Assembly: GCA_902594915.1 (NCBI GenBank)
Contig: CACJOA010000001.1
Location: forward strand, 62,001-126,000
Origin: an uncultured Pelagibacteraceae bacterium
Lineage (GTDB): Bacteria; Pseudomonadota; Alphaproteobacteria; Pelagibacterales; Pelagibacteraceae
Direction of reading: 5' to 3'
Length of the DNA: 64,000 bases
In this document: positions 52,082 through 61,650 of the stretch, piece after piece
How the letters are laid out: the number at the start of each line of letters is the position of its first letter
Position numbering within the stretch: position 1 is the first letter of the stretch
Notes under the pieces: generated by a model
What the model was told of the DNA's origin: nothing
What the model saw: the letters and a program-made list of their open reading frames with translations, nothing else
The model's database searches: none
Program-made: the position numbers and the translations under genes

Positions 52082-52182
52082 ATATTAAATTTGTGTTAAT
52101 CATAGTTGTTATTCTGGCCATAGAATTGTCCGGCCATGGCATTGTAGTATCTTTAATGAGATTAATGAACTCGATGGGATAA
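52078..52182 (+). CDS. 34-aa single-TM microprotein, not in the supplied ORF track
   Basis: MNIKFVLIIVVILAIELSGHGIVVSLMRLMNSMG; ATGA overlap with the preceding microORF. Confidence 0.5.
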   Translation: MNIKFVLIIVVILAIELSGHGIVVSLMRLMNSMG

Positions 52183-52809
52183 CTATGCTTTTGGAGGAAT
52201 TTCATTCTTATCCATAAATGCAAAACCCTTAATCACAGCTTCTCTACCAGAGATTTCATTATACCATCTAGTAAGATTTTTAAATTTTGATAGTCCAATA
52301 TCATGCCATTCATGTCTAGCAATCCAAGGGAAGGTGGCAATGTCAGCAATACTGTATTCGTTTCCTGACAAAAACTTAGATGATGACAATCTTAAATCAA
52401 GATCTTCATATATCTTTTTTGAAATTTTAAAATATCTATCTTCTCCAAATTCACTTTTACCTGGATTATAATGATGAAACTGGTGGTGTTGACCTAGCAT
52501 TGGACCAACATATCCCATTTGTGCCATTAGCCATTGGTTAATAACTAATCTGTTTTTTTTGTCGTAAAATTTTCCACTTTTTTCAGCTAAATAAATAAGA
52601 ATTGCCCCAGACTCAAAAACTGTTTCATTGGTATCATAATCAATTATAACTGGAATTTTGTTTAACGGACTTATCTTTTTAAATTTATCATTAAACTGTT
52701 CTCCTTTATTTAGATCAATCTTGGTTATCTTATAATCAAACCCAATTTCTTCGAGCATGATGCTAATTTTTTTTCCATTAGGAGTATTTGCAGAAAATAA
52801 CTCAATCAC
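52183..52809 (-). CDS. Glutathione S-transferase family protein
   Basis: ELFSANTPNGKKISIMLEEIG, SPLNKIPVIID and FESGAILIYLAEK motifs. Confidence 0.9.
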   Translation of the reverse strand: MIELFSANTPNGKKISIMLEEIGFDYKITKIDLNKGEQFNDKFKKISPLNKIPVIIDYDTNETVFESGAILIYLAEKSGKFYDKKNRLVINQWLMAQMGYVGPMLGQHHQFHHYNPGKSEFGEDRYFKISKKIYEDLDLRLSSSKFLSGNEYSIADIATFPWIARHEWHDIGLSKFKNLTRWYNEISGREAVIKGFAFMDKNEIPPKA

Positions 52810-53821
52810 TTTTTACACCAAGCCTATCTTTTATAGTCTTAGATGATGTTGTAAATTCAAATCTATATTTTTCATTTGGTCTTGCTAATTTGAAACATGC
52901 TCGGGCAGCTAAGGCTCCCTCGTGAAAACCAGATAAAATAAGTTTAAGCTTTCCGGGGTAATTACAAATATCGCCAACTGCATAAATACCTTTTTGGTTA
53001 GTCTCAAATTTTTCAGTGTCTACTTCAATCGTCTTTTTATCAATATTCAAACCCCAATTTGCTATTGGTCCAAGCTGCATTATTAAACCAAAAAAACCTA
53101 ATGCAAAATCTGTTTTAAGTTGTTTAATTTTATTGTCATCGTTTTTAATTTCAATCTCATCTAATTGATTTTCTCCTTTAACTGCTGTCATTTGATATCT
53201 AGTTAAAAGGGTAATTTTACCTGCTTTAGCTAACTCATGAACCATGTCTACCGTTGCTTGAGCTCCTCTAAAATCATCTCTTCTGTGAACTAAGTTTACT
53301 TTAGAATTTTTTGATAATTCAACTGCCCAGTCTAAAGCACTATCTCCTCCTCCAAATATTGTTACAGTTTTTCCTTCGAAAATTTTTTTATCTTTTATTG
53401 AATAAAATATGGATTTATTTTCAAATTTTTCACATTCTTTGACAGGAAATTTTCTTGGTTCAAAAGATCCTACGCCACCAGCTATTATTACGTTAGGAGT
53501 TGAAAACATTGAGTTGTTATTTGTTTTTACAATCCAATTATTTTCCTCTTTTTTAACCTCATCCACCCTTTCGCCTAAATGAATCTTTATATCAAAAGGT
53601 TTCAATTGATTTATTAAATTATTTGTCAACTCTTCCCCAGTGCATTCAGGAACTGCAGGAATATCATAAATTGGTTTATCTGGATAAAGCTCAATACATT
53701 GACCACCAATTTTATCTAAATTATCGACAATCTCACAGTCAAGACCTATTAGTTTTAATTGATGAGCTGTAAACAGCCCTGTTGGTCCTGCTCCAATTAT
53801 TAATGCATCTGTCTTATTCAT
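52802..53821 (-). CDS. Thioredoxin-reductase-like ferredoxin-NADP reductase
   Basis: DALIIGAGPTGLFTAHQLKLIGL, GGGDSALDWAVEL and AVGDICNYPGKLKLILSGFHEGALAA; no CxxC redox pair. Confidence 0.88.
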   Translation of the reverse strand: MNKTDALIIGAGPTGLFTAHQLKLIGLDCEIVDNLDKIGGQCIELYPDKPIYDIPAVPECTGEELTNNLINQLKPFDIKIHLGERVDEVKKEENNWIVKTNNNSMFSTPNVIIAGGVGSFEPRKFPVKECEKFENKSIFYSIKDKKIFEGKTVTIFGGGDSALDWAVELSKNSKVNLVHRRDDFRGAQATVDMVHELAKAGKITLLTRYQMTAVKGENQLDEIEIKNDDNKIKQLKTDFALGFFGLIMQLGPIANWGLNIDKKTIEVDTEKFETNQKGIYAVGDICNYPGKLKLILSGFHEGALAARACFKLARPNEKYRFEFTTSSKTIKDRLGVKSD

Positions 53822-54142
53822 CTATACTTGTTTCGATGGAATATTTACTACTAAACCATCAAGTTCATCCGTTACAATTATTTGGCAACTAAGCCTACTA
53901 TTTTTTTTGGGTTCGAAAGCCATGTCAAGCATATCTTCCTCACCTTCTTCTTTTGTTGGAATCTTATCAAACCATTCTTCATTTACATATACGTGACATG
54001 TCGCACAAGCCATGCCTCCCCCGCAGTCAGCGTCAATTCCGGGAATATCATTTTGCACCGCTCCCTCCATTACAGAAAGTCCATTTTGAACATCTATAGT
54101 ATGATTTTTATTATCGTGGGTGATGTAAGTTATTTTTGCCAT
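53822..54142 (-). CDS. 2Fe-2S ferredoxin
   Basis: [17 protein letters not shown] ... RLSCQI cluster ligands; start at [10 protein letters not shown] because the listed start at 54172 lies in a hairpin. Confidence 0.92.
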   Translation of the reverse strand: MAKITYITHDNKNHTIDVQNGLSVMEGAVQNDIPGIDADCGGGMACATCHVYVNEEWFDKIPTKEEGEEDMLDMAFEPKKNSRLSCQIIVTDELDGLVVNIPSKQV

Positions 54143-54165
54143 AACAGTGATTATACAAAAAAAAT

Positions 54166-54195
54166 AGGGCAAGTATGTGAAAACATACTCGCCCT
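54166..54195 (-). terminator. Hairpin downstream of proteorhodopsin
   Basis: AGGGC-A-AGTATGT-GAAA-ACATACT-C-GCCCT: 12 pairs with one A/C mismatch and a 4-nt loop. Confidence 0.8.
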
Positions 54196-54220
54196 ATAAA
54201 TTATATGATTACTTTAGTAA

Positions 54221-54991
54221 TTATCTGGCTCTTGCACCAGCTGAACTTACTGCAGCAGCCCAAATTACTAGACCAAATGCAATTTTATTTATAAAGTCAG
54301 CTAAGTTGTAAACAACGTTAAGTGTGTTAGCATCTACACCACCTGTTAGGTAACCAAATACATAACCTAGTGGGTAAATTGCCCAACCTACAGTAACAAT
54401 CATTCTCATTGCGCCGAACGCAGTTGTTAAAGCTTTGTTTCCGCTTTTTGCAGCAGCTCTTCCAGCTTCACCAGAGAATACTTCATAAAGAATGTATACC
54501 CAACCTGCCATACCGATTACAAAACCAAGTGTAGCGTTGATGTATCCAGCTTCTCCTAAATATCCACCGATTAACATTACTAATGAACCAATTAACAATC
54601 TCCAGAACATTCCAGAATTTGCTTTTCTTACAGCTACTAGAATTAAATAAAATTCTACCATCTGTAATGGTACAGTTATTAACCAGTCAATATATCTGTA
54701 TACTGTTGGTGAATCACCAGTCATTACCCATACTTCTCTCATGTACATGTAGTGTATGAATGCAATACCAGTTACTAGACCTGCAACAGTTACTGACGTT
54801 TTCCAGCCAGGAGCAACAGTTCCTCTTTCCATGAAGAAGAAAGCTGTAGCAGCCAACATACCCATTGAAATTACCCAAAAGGAAATTCCAACAAAGTCAT
54901 CTTGAGCTAACATAGCGGTCGCAGCGTTTGCAACACCTGTAATACCTATTAAGGCTACAGCTGCTAAAGCAAACAGTTTAAGTTTTTTCAT
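54221..54991 (-). CDS. Proteorhodopsin (light-driven proton pump)
   Basis: YRYIDWLITVPLQMVEFYLILVAV helix C with proton acceptor Asp and donor Glu; retinal Lys in NLADFINKIAFG. Confidence 0.98.
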   Translation of the reverse strand: MKKLKLFALAAVALIGITGVANAATAMLAQDDFVGISFWVISMGMLAATAFFFMERGTVAPGWKTSVTVAGLVTGIAFIHYMYMREVWVMTGDSPTVYRYIDWLITVPLQMVEFYLILVAVRKANSGMFWRLLIGSLVMLIGGYLGEAGYINATLGFVIGMAGWVYILYEVFSGEAGRAAAKSGNKALTTAFGAMRMIVTVGWAIYPLGYVFGYLTGGVDANTLNVVYNLADFINKIAFGLVIWAAAVSSAGARAR

Positions 54992-55201
54992 AAAAAACTC
55001 CCTCTTTAGTTAGTTTTTATTAGTTTATATAAACTAAGCTTAGCTTTTACTAAGCCAAAGTTGTGCGTTAAATACCAAATAAAAACGGTTAATAGAAGGT
55101 TTAATTACTGTAAATTTACATTGATTTTACTCATTTTTTAAAATTAAATACAATTTGTGATTTAAAAACCACAGTAAATTAACTATCGAATCAAAAAACC
55201 T

Positions 55202-57097
55202 ATGTCTGATAAATTTGATAATATTTATAAAAAATCAATAAATAATCCTGAAAATTTTTGGCAAGAAGCCTCGAATAATATTTTTTGGTTTAAAAAACCA
55301 ACCAAAATTCTAAATAGTTCTAATCCACCATTTTATAAGTGGTTTGAGGATGGAGTGACAAATACTTGTTATAATGCATTAGACTTACACATAGATCAAG
55401 GACGAGGTGAAAAATCTGCTCTAATCTATGATAGTCCAATTACAGGAAACAAAAATAAGTTCACTTATAAACAACTTAGATCAAAAGTATCCAAGTTTGC
55501 AGGTGCATTAAAGACACAAGGAGTTTCAAAAGGTGATAGAGTAATCATTTATATGCCAATGATACCAGAGGCGGTGATTGCTATGCTTGCTTGCGCAAGA
55601 ATTGGGGCAATACATTCTGTTGTATTTGGTGGATTTGCCTCTAATGAACTAGCTAGTCGAATAGACGACAGTAAAGCAAAACTTTTGGTCACTGCTTCCT
55701 GTGGCTTTGAGCCTGGTAGAACTGTTGAGTATAAACCACTAGTGGATGAAGCTGTTAAATTAGCTAAGCACAAGATTAGTAAAATGATTTTGTATCAAAG
55801 AAAGGGTTATGAAGTTAAATTAAATGCTCCAATAGAAATTAGTTGGGATGAAGCTATTACAAATGCAAAAGAAGTTGATTGTGTTGAGATGAATTCAAAT
55901 GAATTTGCTTATATTCTTTATACTTCAGGTACAACTGGTACTCCAAAAGGGATTGTAAGAGACATTGGAGGACACATTGTAGCTTTAAAATGGACAATGA
56001 AAAATATTTACAACATTGATGAGGATGATATTTGGTGGTCAGCAAGCGATATTGGTTGGATTGTAGGTCACTCTTATATTGTTTATGCTCCTTTATTTAA
56101 AGGATGCACAACAGTGCTTTTTGAGGGAAAGCCAGTGGGCACACCGGATGCTGGTGCTTTTTGGAAAATTATTTCTGATTATAAAGTGAAATCTTTATTT
56201 ACAGCTCCAACTGCATTTAGAGCAATTAAAAAAGAAGACCCTGATGGTAAATTCTTTTCTAAGTACGATTTAAGTAAATTTGAGAGTCTTTTTCTTGCTG
56301 GAGAACGTGCAGATCCAGATACTATTAAATGGGCAGAAAATTTGCTTAAAGTTCCAGTAATAGATCATTGGTGGCAAACTGAAACTAGTTGGGCGATAAG
56401 CTCAAATTGCACTGGAATTGAAATGATGAAAACTAAATATGGGTCAGCTTGTAAAGCTGTCCCTGGCTATGATGTCAAAATAATTAAATCTGACCAAACA
56501 TTAGCTAAACCGAATGAAATGGGAGATATAGTTGTTAAACTTCCATTGCCTCCAGGAACGTTTCCAACCTTATGGAACGCTGATCAAAGATATAAAGAGA
56601 ACTATATGTCAAATTATGAGGGTTACTATCAAACTTATGATGCAGGTCATATCGACGAGGATGGGTATATTTGGATTATGTCTAGAACAGATGATATAAT
56701 TAATGTTGCTGGTCATAGATTATCAACTGGTGCAATAGAAGAAGTTTTATCGGAACATCAGTCAGTAGCTGAGTGTGCTGTTCTAGGTATTTCTGATAAG
56801 CTTAAAGGACAACTGCCTATTGGTTTAGTTGTTTTAAAAGCAGGTGTTGATAAAAGTCATGAGGATATATCAAGTGAGTGTATTCAAATGGTCAGAGAAA
56901 AAATTGGTCCTGTTGCTGCATTTAAAATTGCAATAGTAATCAAAAGACTCCCTAAAACAAGATCGGGAAAAATTTTAAGAGGAACTATTAGGAAAATTGC
57001 TGATAATGAGAAATATAAAATACCTCCAACTATTGATGATCCAGCAATCTTAGATGAAATAAAAGTAGATCTAAAAAATAACAATATTCTTAAATAG
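55202..57097 (+). CDS. prpE: Propionyl/acetyl-CoA synthetase (PrpE-like)
   Basis: YILYTSGTTGTPKGIVRD, WWSASDIGWIVGHSYIVYAPL and KTRSGKILRGTIRKIA motifs. Confidence 0.9.
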   Translation: MSDKFDNIYKKSINNPENFWQEASNNIFWFKKPTKILNSSNPPFYKWFEDGVTNTCYNALDLHIDQGRGEKSALIYDSPITGNKNKFTYKQLRSKVSKFAGALKTQGVSKGDRVIIYMPMIPEAVIAMLACARIGAIHSVVFGGFASNELASRIDDSKAKLLVTASCGFEPGRTVEYKPLVDEAVKLAKHKISKMILYQRKGYEVKLNAPIEISWDEAITNAKEVDCVEMNSNEFAYILYTSGTTGTPKGIVRDIGGHIVALKWTMKNIYNIDEDDIWWSASDIGWIVGHSYIVYAPLFKGCTTVLFEGKPVGTPDAGAFWKIISDYKVKSLFTAPTAFRAIKKEDPDGKFFSKYDLSKFESLFLAGERADPDTIKWAENLLKVPVIDHWWQTETSWAISSNCTGIEMMKTKYGSACKAVPGYDVKIIKSDQTLAKPNEMGDIVVKLPLPPGTFPTLWNADQRYKENYMSNYEGYYQTYDAGHIDEDGYIWIMSRTDDIINVAGHRLSTGAIEEVLSEHQSVAECAVLGISDKLKGQLPIGLVVLKAGVDKSHEDISSECIQMVREKIGPVAAFKIAIVIKRLPKTRSGKILRGTIRKIADNEKYKIPPTIDDPAILDEIKVDLKNNNILK

Positions 57098-57429
57098 TGC
57101 TAAAAACTTACTTATTTCTCATAGGTGCAATCTTTTGTGAAGTTGCTGGAACTATGTTATTGCCAGTTTCCCAGAATTTCACAAAATTTTTTCCAACTTT
57201 TGCGTTGTCTGTTTTATATCTAACCGCATTTTATCTTCTAACTTTTGTTGTAAATAAATTACCAATAGCAATAGTTTATGCTACTTGGAGCGGTTTAGGA
57301 ATTTTCACGATTGCAATATTAGGTTACCTTTTTTTTAAACAAACTTTAGCTTGGCAAGCAATTATTGGATTATTTTTAATCGTTATTGGCGTTATATTGG
57401 TTAATAGTTATACTGGAAAAGTTAGCTAA
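57097..57429 (+). CDS. Small multidrug resistance (SMR/EmrE-like) transporter
   Basis: 110 aa, four TM, IFCEVAGTMLLP and IAIVYATWSGLG motifs; GTG start. Confidence 0.9.
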   Translation: MLKTYLFLIGAIFCEVAGTMLLPVSQNFTKFFPTFALSVLYLTAFYLLTFVVNKLPIAIVYATWSGLGIFTIAILGYLFFKQTLAWQAIIGLFLIVIGVILVNSYTGKVS

Positions 57430-58729
57430 ATATTAATGAAGTACCATCAGGATCTCCTAGAATCTTTCCATCTTTCATTTTTATTTTTCCTGCAATAATA
57501 GTTGCTGTTGGTGTACCTTTAAATTCAAATCCATTAAACGGTGACCAACCACACTTACTCTCTATATTTTCATTTTTGATTTGAATTCTTTTATTCATAT
57601 CTACAACTGTAAAATCAGCATCATAACCCTCTTTAATAAATCCTTTATTTTTTATTCCAAAAATTTTTACCGGATTTTCACATACAAGATTAATTAATTG
57701 TGTTAAAGATAATTTGCCATCATTTACATGATTCAACATCACGGGCATTAAAGTTTGAACACCTGGCATACCTGATGGAGAGTTAGGATATATTTTATCT
57801 TTATTTACTTTAAGATGTGGGGCATGGTCCGAACCAATGGTGTCATTTAAATTATTTTTTACTGCGTACCAAAATCTATCGTAATGAGATTTGTCTCTTA
57901 TAGGAGGATTCATTTGAGCATATGTTCCAAGTTTATCATAACAATCAGGAGCGTAGATTGTTAAATGCTGGGGTGTAATTTCAAAAGTAATATTACCTTT
58001 GTGTTGTGATAAAAAATCTATTTCTTGTTTTGTTGAAATATGAAGTATGTGTGCTTTTTTATTATAACGCTCTGCAATCTTAACAATTCTTCTTGTTGAT
58101 GACATTGCACATTCCTCGCTCCTCCAAATTGGATGTGTGTGCACATCTCCATTTTTAATCAATTTTTTATTAATTTCTAAAAGAGCTTCATCCTCTGAAT
58201 GAACTGCTACAACTTTAGAAGAATTTTTAAATACATTAATAATGTCTTTTTCATCTGCAACTAATAAATTTCCAGTGGAAGAACCAGCAAACAGTTTAAT
58301 ACCACAACATCCTTCTAAATTTTTTAAATCTGCTAATTGATTAACATTGTCAGCTGTTGCTCCAAAATAAAAAGCGTAATTACAATACATTCTATTTTTT
58401 GCGAGATCTAATTTTCTCTGAAATTCTTTTATATTTGAAGTAGGTGGGTTAGTGTTTGGCATTTCGAATACAGCCGTTATACCCCCTGCAATTGCAGCTC
58501 TACTTCCAGAATTGAGATCCTCGGTATCAGTCGAACCTGGCTCTCTAAAGTGAGTTTGAGTGTCTATACAACCAGGTAAAACTATTTGATTATTTGCATC
58601 ATAAATCTCCAGAGATGCTTCAGAAATTTTACCAATCTTTAATATTTTGCCACCTTTTATAGCAATGTCTTCTTTTTTTAATTTACCATCTGTATAGTAT
58701 TGTCCGTTTATTATTTTTAGATCTAACAT
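57422..58729 (-). CDS. pyrC: Dihydroorotase-family amidohydrolase
   Basis: VLPGCIDTQTHFREPGSTDTEDLNSGSRAAIAGGIT and TIGSDHAPH motifs. Confidence 0.85.
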   Translation of the reverse strand: MLDLKIINGQYYTDGKLKKEDIAIKGGKILKIGKISEASLEIYDANNQIVLPGCIDTQTHFREPGSTDTEDLNSGSRAAIAGGITAVFEMPNTNPPTSNIKEFQRKLDLAKNRMYCNYAFYFGATADNVNQLADLKNLEGCCGIKLFAGSSTGNLLVADEKDIINVFKNSSKVVAVHSEDEALLEINKKLIKNGDVHTHPIWRSEECAMSSTRRIVKIAERYNKKAHILHISTKQEIDFLSQHKGNITFEITPQHLTIYAPDCYDKLGTYAQMNPPIRDKSHYDRFWYAVKNNLNDTIGSDHAPHLKVNKDKIYPNSPSGMPGVQTLMPVMLNHVNDGKLSLTQLINLVCENPVKIFGIKNKGFIKEGYDADFTVVDMNKRIQIKNENIESKCGWSPFNGFEFKGTPTATIIAGKIKMKDGKILGDPDGTSLIFS

Positions 58730-58772
58730 TTTTGAAAAAAATTATTATATTAAAAATTGATATCAATCAAAT

Positions 58773-59660
58773 ATGAATAACAGTGTTTTTATATTAAAAG
58801 ACAGGTCCATACTCTATGTAAATGGCTCAGATACTAAAAATTTTCTTCAAAATTTAATTAGTAACGATATAAACAAGGTAACGGATAACTCAAGTTGCTT
58901 TGCATCTTTATTAACACCACAAGGTAAATTTTTATACGAATTTATTATTATAAAACATAAAGTAGGATATTTTATTGATTGTGAAAAGTCACAATCTGAA
59001 GAAATATTTAAACAATTAAATACCTATAAAATCAGATCAAAAGTTGAAATACTTGATTTAAGTAATGAATTTGTTGTTGCGGGTTTTAGTTATGAAAAAT
59101 TTTTATCTATTGAGGGCTCTAAAAATATCTTAGGTTTCACCTTTAAATACAGAGAAGATCCAATTATTTTAGATCCAAGAAATAAAAATTTAGGAGCGAG
59201 ATTAGTTATAAATCTAGAAAAATTATATTTATCTCTAAAAAAATTAGATCTAAAAAATGGCAATGTTGAAAATTATTACACTCTAAGTCATAAACTTGGA
59301 ATCGTTCCAAAAAATTTAAATAAATTACAAAATAAATTATTTGGAATAGAGTGTAATTATGAAGAGCTAAATGCAATTGATTTTAAAAAAGGGTGTTACG
59401 TAGGTCAAGAAAATACAGCGAGAATTAAACTTAAGAATAAACTCTCAAAAAGATTATTACCTATTCAGCTCATTGATGGAAATTTAATTGAAGATGAAAA
59501 AATCTTTAATAATGATTTTGAAATTGGAAAAGTGTTAATAAACGATAAATACCCATTTGCACTAATCAAATACCTTGATAAAAATTTTGAAAAAAATAAA
59601 ATTTTAAAGGGAAATAAAGGATCTTTTAAAATATTTATACCTCATTGGCTAAATATTTGA
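58773..59660 (+). CDS. ygfZ: YgfZ/GcvT-like folate-binding protein
   Basis: KGCYVGQENTARIK is the YgfZ signature (K-G-C-Y-x-G-Q-E). Confidence 0.88.
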   Translation: MNNSVFILKDRSILYVNGSDTKNFLQNLISNDINKVTDNSSCFASLLTPQGKFLYEFIIIKHKVGYFIDCEKSQSEEIFKQLNTYKIRSKVEILDLSNEFVVAGFSYEKFLSIEGSKNILGFTFKYREDPIILDPRNKNLGARLVINLEKLYLSLKKLDLKNGNVENYYTLSHKLGIVPKNLNKLQNKLFGIECNYEELNAIDFKKGCYVGQENTARIKLKNKLSKRLLPIQLIDGNLIEDEKIFNNDFEIGKVLINDKYPFALIKYLDKNFEKNKILKGNKGSFKIFIPHWLNI

Positions 59661-59664
59661 GATA

Positions 59665-59750
59665 TGGTGCGGCCAGAGAGACTCGAACTCTCATGGACTA
59701 GGTCCACACGGCCCTCAACCGTGCCTGTCTACCAATTTCAGCATGGCCGC
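59665..59750 (-). tRNA. tRNA-Leu(GAG) with encoded CCA
   Basis: Minus strand GCGGCCATGCTGAAATTGGTAGACAGGCACGGTTGAGGGCCGTG...GAGAGTTCGAGTCTCTCTGGCCGCACCA; acceptor, anticodon and T stems all pair. Confidence 0.96.
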
Positions 59751-59790
59751 AATATGACCCATAATAAATCAATGACAAGTTGGTTTCAAA

Positions 59791-60795
59791 TTGATAAATT
59801 TTAATATGGAATTTAATCAAGAAGTAAAAAAAGCAACAGATCCAATATACAAAAAAATATCAAAAGTAATGCCTGAAATTGAGTGGTCAATTCATGCCCC
59901 ATATATTCATAAAATTAATAAATTAAAAAAAAAGAAGAACGCAGTTATATTGGCTCATAATTATCAAACACCAGAAATATATCATGGCATCGCAGATTTT
60001 TCTGCTGACTCTCTTGCTCTTGCGGTAGAGGCATCTAAGACCTCAGCAGATATAATAGTTATGGCTGGCGTTCACTTTATGGCAGAAACTGCAAAACTGA
60101 TGAGTCCAAACAAAAAGGTTTTACTACCAGACATGAAAGCTGGTTGTTCTCTTTCTTCTTCTGTGACAGGTAAAGATGTAAGATTGCTAAAAGAAAAATA
60201 TCCAGGTGTGCCTGTCGTTTCATATGTAAATACTTCGGCAGATGTGAAAGCTGAAACAGATGTATGTTGTACTTCTGCTAATGCGGTAAAAATTGTTAAA
60301 TCATTAGGAGTAAAAAAAGTAATTTTTTTACCTGATGACTATCTGGCCAAATACGTGGCTTCCCAAATTGATGTTGAAATTATTTCTTGGAAAGGAATTT
60401 GTATTGTTCATGACCAATTCAATGAAAAAGAAATTATCAATATCAGAAAAAATAATCCTGGTATAAAAATAATTGCTCATCCTGAATGTCCGCCTGATGT
60501 AATCAAAGCGAGTGATTTTGCGGGCTCAACCTCTGGTATGATTAATTACGTAAAAGATAATCAGCCGAAAAAAGTTATGATGGTGACCGAATGCTCAATG
60601 AGTGACAATATTCAAGTTGAAAATCCAAACGTAGAATTTATCAGACCGTGTAATATGTGTCCTCATATGAAAAAAATTACTTTACCAAAAATTTTACATT
60701 GTTTAGAAAACGAAACTGGCGAAATAATTATGGACAAAACAACAATCGACAAAGCTAGATTGTCTGTAGAAAAAATGGTTGCCATTGGTAGATAA
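59791..60795 (+). CDS. nadA: Quinolinate synthase
   Basis: VILAHNYQTPEIYHGIADFSADSLALA and C-terminal cysteine motif PCNMCPHMKKI. Confidence 0.95.
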   Translation: MINFNMEFNQEVKKATDPIYKKISKVMPEIEWSIHAPYIHKINKLKKKKNAVILAHNYQTPEIYHGIADFSADSLALAVEASKTSADIIVMAGVHFMAETAKLMSPNKKVLLPDMKAGCSLSSSVTGKDVRLLKEKYPGVPVVSYVNTSADVKAETDVCCTSANAVKIVKSLGVKKVIFLPDDYLAKYVASQIDVEIISWKGICIVHDQFNEKEIINIRKNNPGIKIIAHPECPPDVIKASDFAGSTSGMINYVKDNQPKKVMMVTECSMSDNIQVENPNVEFIRPCNMCPHMKKITLPKILHCLENETGEIIMDKTTIDKARLSVEKMVAIGR

Positions 60796-60801
60796 GACTT
60801 T

Positions 60802-61641
60802 GTGTCAAAAATTAAATTAAGTGAAACTTTCATAATTGATCGCGTTAAACTCGCATTGGCCGAAGATTTATATCCAGACGGAGATATAACCACTAACTTG
60901 ATAAAAAAGAGCAAAATCATTACCGCAAAATTAGTCTGTAATCAAAAGGCAATTATTGCTGGACTGCTATTTGTAAAACATACTTTTGCTCAAGTTGATA
61001 AAAAAATTAAATTTATTATTAAACGGAGGGACGGATCTCTTGTTAAAAAAAACTCAATAATTGCAATAATACGGGGAAATCCAAAATCAATATTGATAGC
61101 AGAGAGAGTAGCTTTAAATTTTTTATCTCACATTTCAGGCATTGCAACAAAGACAAATAAATTCGTAAAACTTGCTGGAAAAAAGTGTAAGGTTTGTTGC
61201 ACAAGAAAAACAATTCCTAATTTAAGAGTTATTCAAAAGTATGCGGTAAAATTAGGTGGTGGATTTAATCATAGGTTTAATTTGAGTGATGAATTTTTGA
61301 TAAAAGATAATCACATCGCAAGTTCCAATCTAAAGGAAATTGTAATGCTTGCTATTAAAAACAAAAATAGAAAAAAAATAACTGTTGAGGTTGATAATTT
61401 ACATCAATTAAAAAAGATTATTGGATTAAAATTTGATAGAATCTTACTTGATAATATGAGTTTAAAAAGCTTAAAAACTGCGGTCAAACTTTCAAAGGAA
61501 TATTATGAAACTGAAGCCTCTGGTAATGTTAATACTAAATCCATAAAATCCATTGCATCAACAGGTGTAGATAGGATCTCAATAGGTAGTATTACACATA
61601 GTGTTCCAGCAATTGATTTTAAAATTGAATTTATAAAATAA
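60802..61641 (+). CDS. nadC: Nicotinate-nucleotide pyrophosphorylase (carboxylating)
   Basis: ALAEDLYPDGDITTNLI, TRKTIPNLRVIQKYAVKLGGGFNHR and VDRISIGSITHS motifs; GTG start. Confidence 0.95.
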   Translation: MSKIKLSETFIIDRVKLALAEDLYPDGDITTNLIKKSKIITAKLVCNQKAIIAGLLFVKHTFAQVDKKIKFIIKRRDGSLVKKNSIIAIIRGNPKSILIAERVALNFLSHISGIATKTNKFVKLAGKKCKVCCTRKTIPNLRVIQKYAVKLGGGFNHRFNLSDEFLIKDNHIASSNLKEIVMLAIKNKNRKKITVEVDNLHQLKKIIGLKFDRILLDNMSLKSLKTAVKLSKEYYETEASGNVNTKSIKSIASTGVDRISIGSITHSVPAIDFKIEFIK

Positions 61642-61650
61642 TACGTCTTG

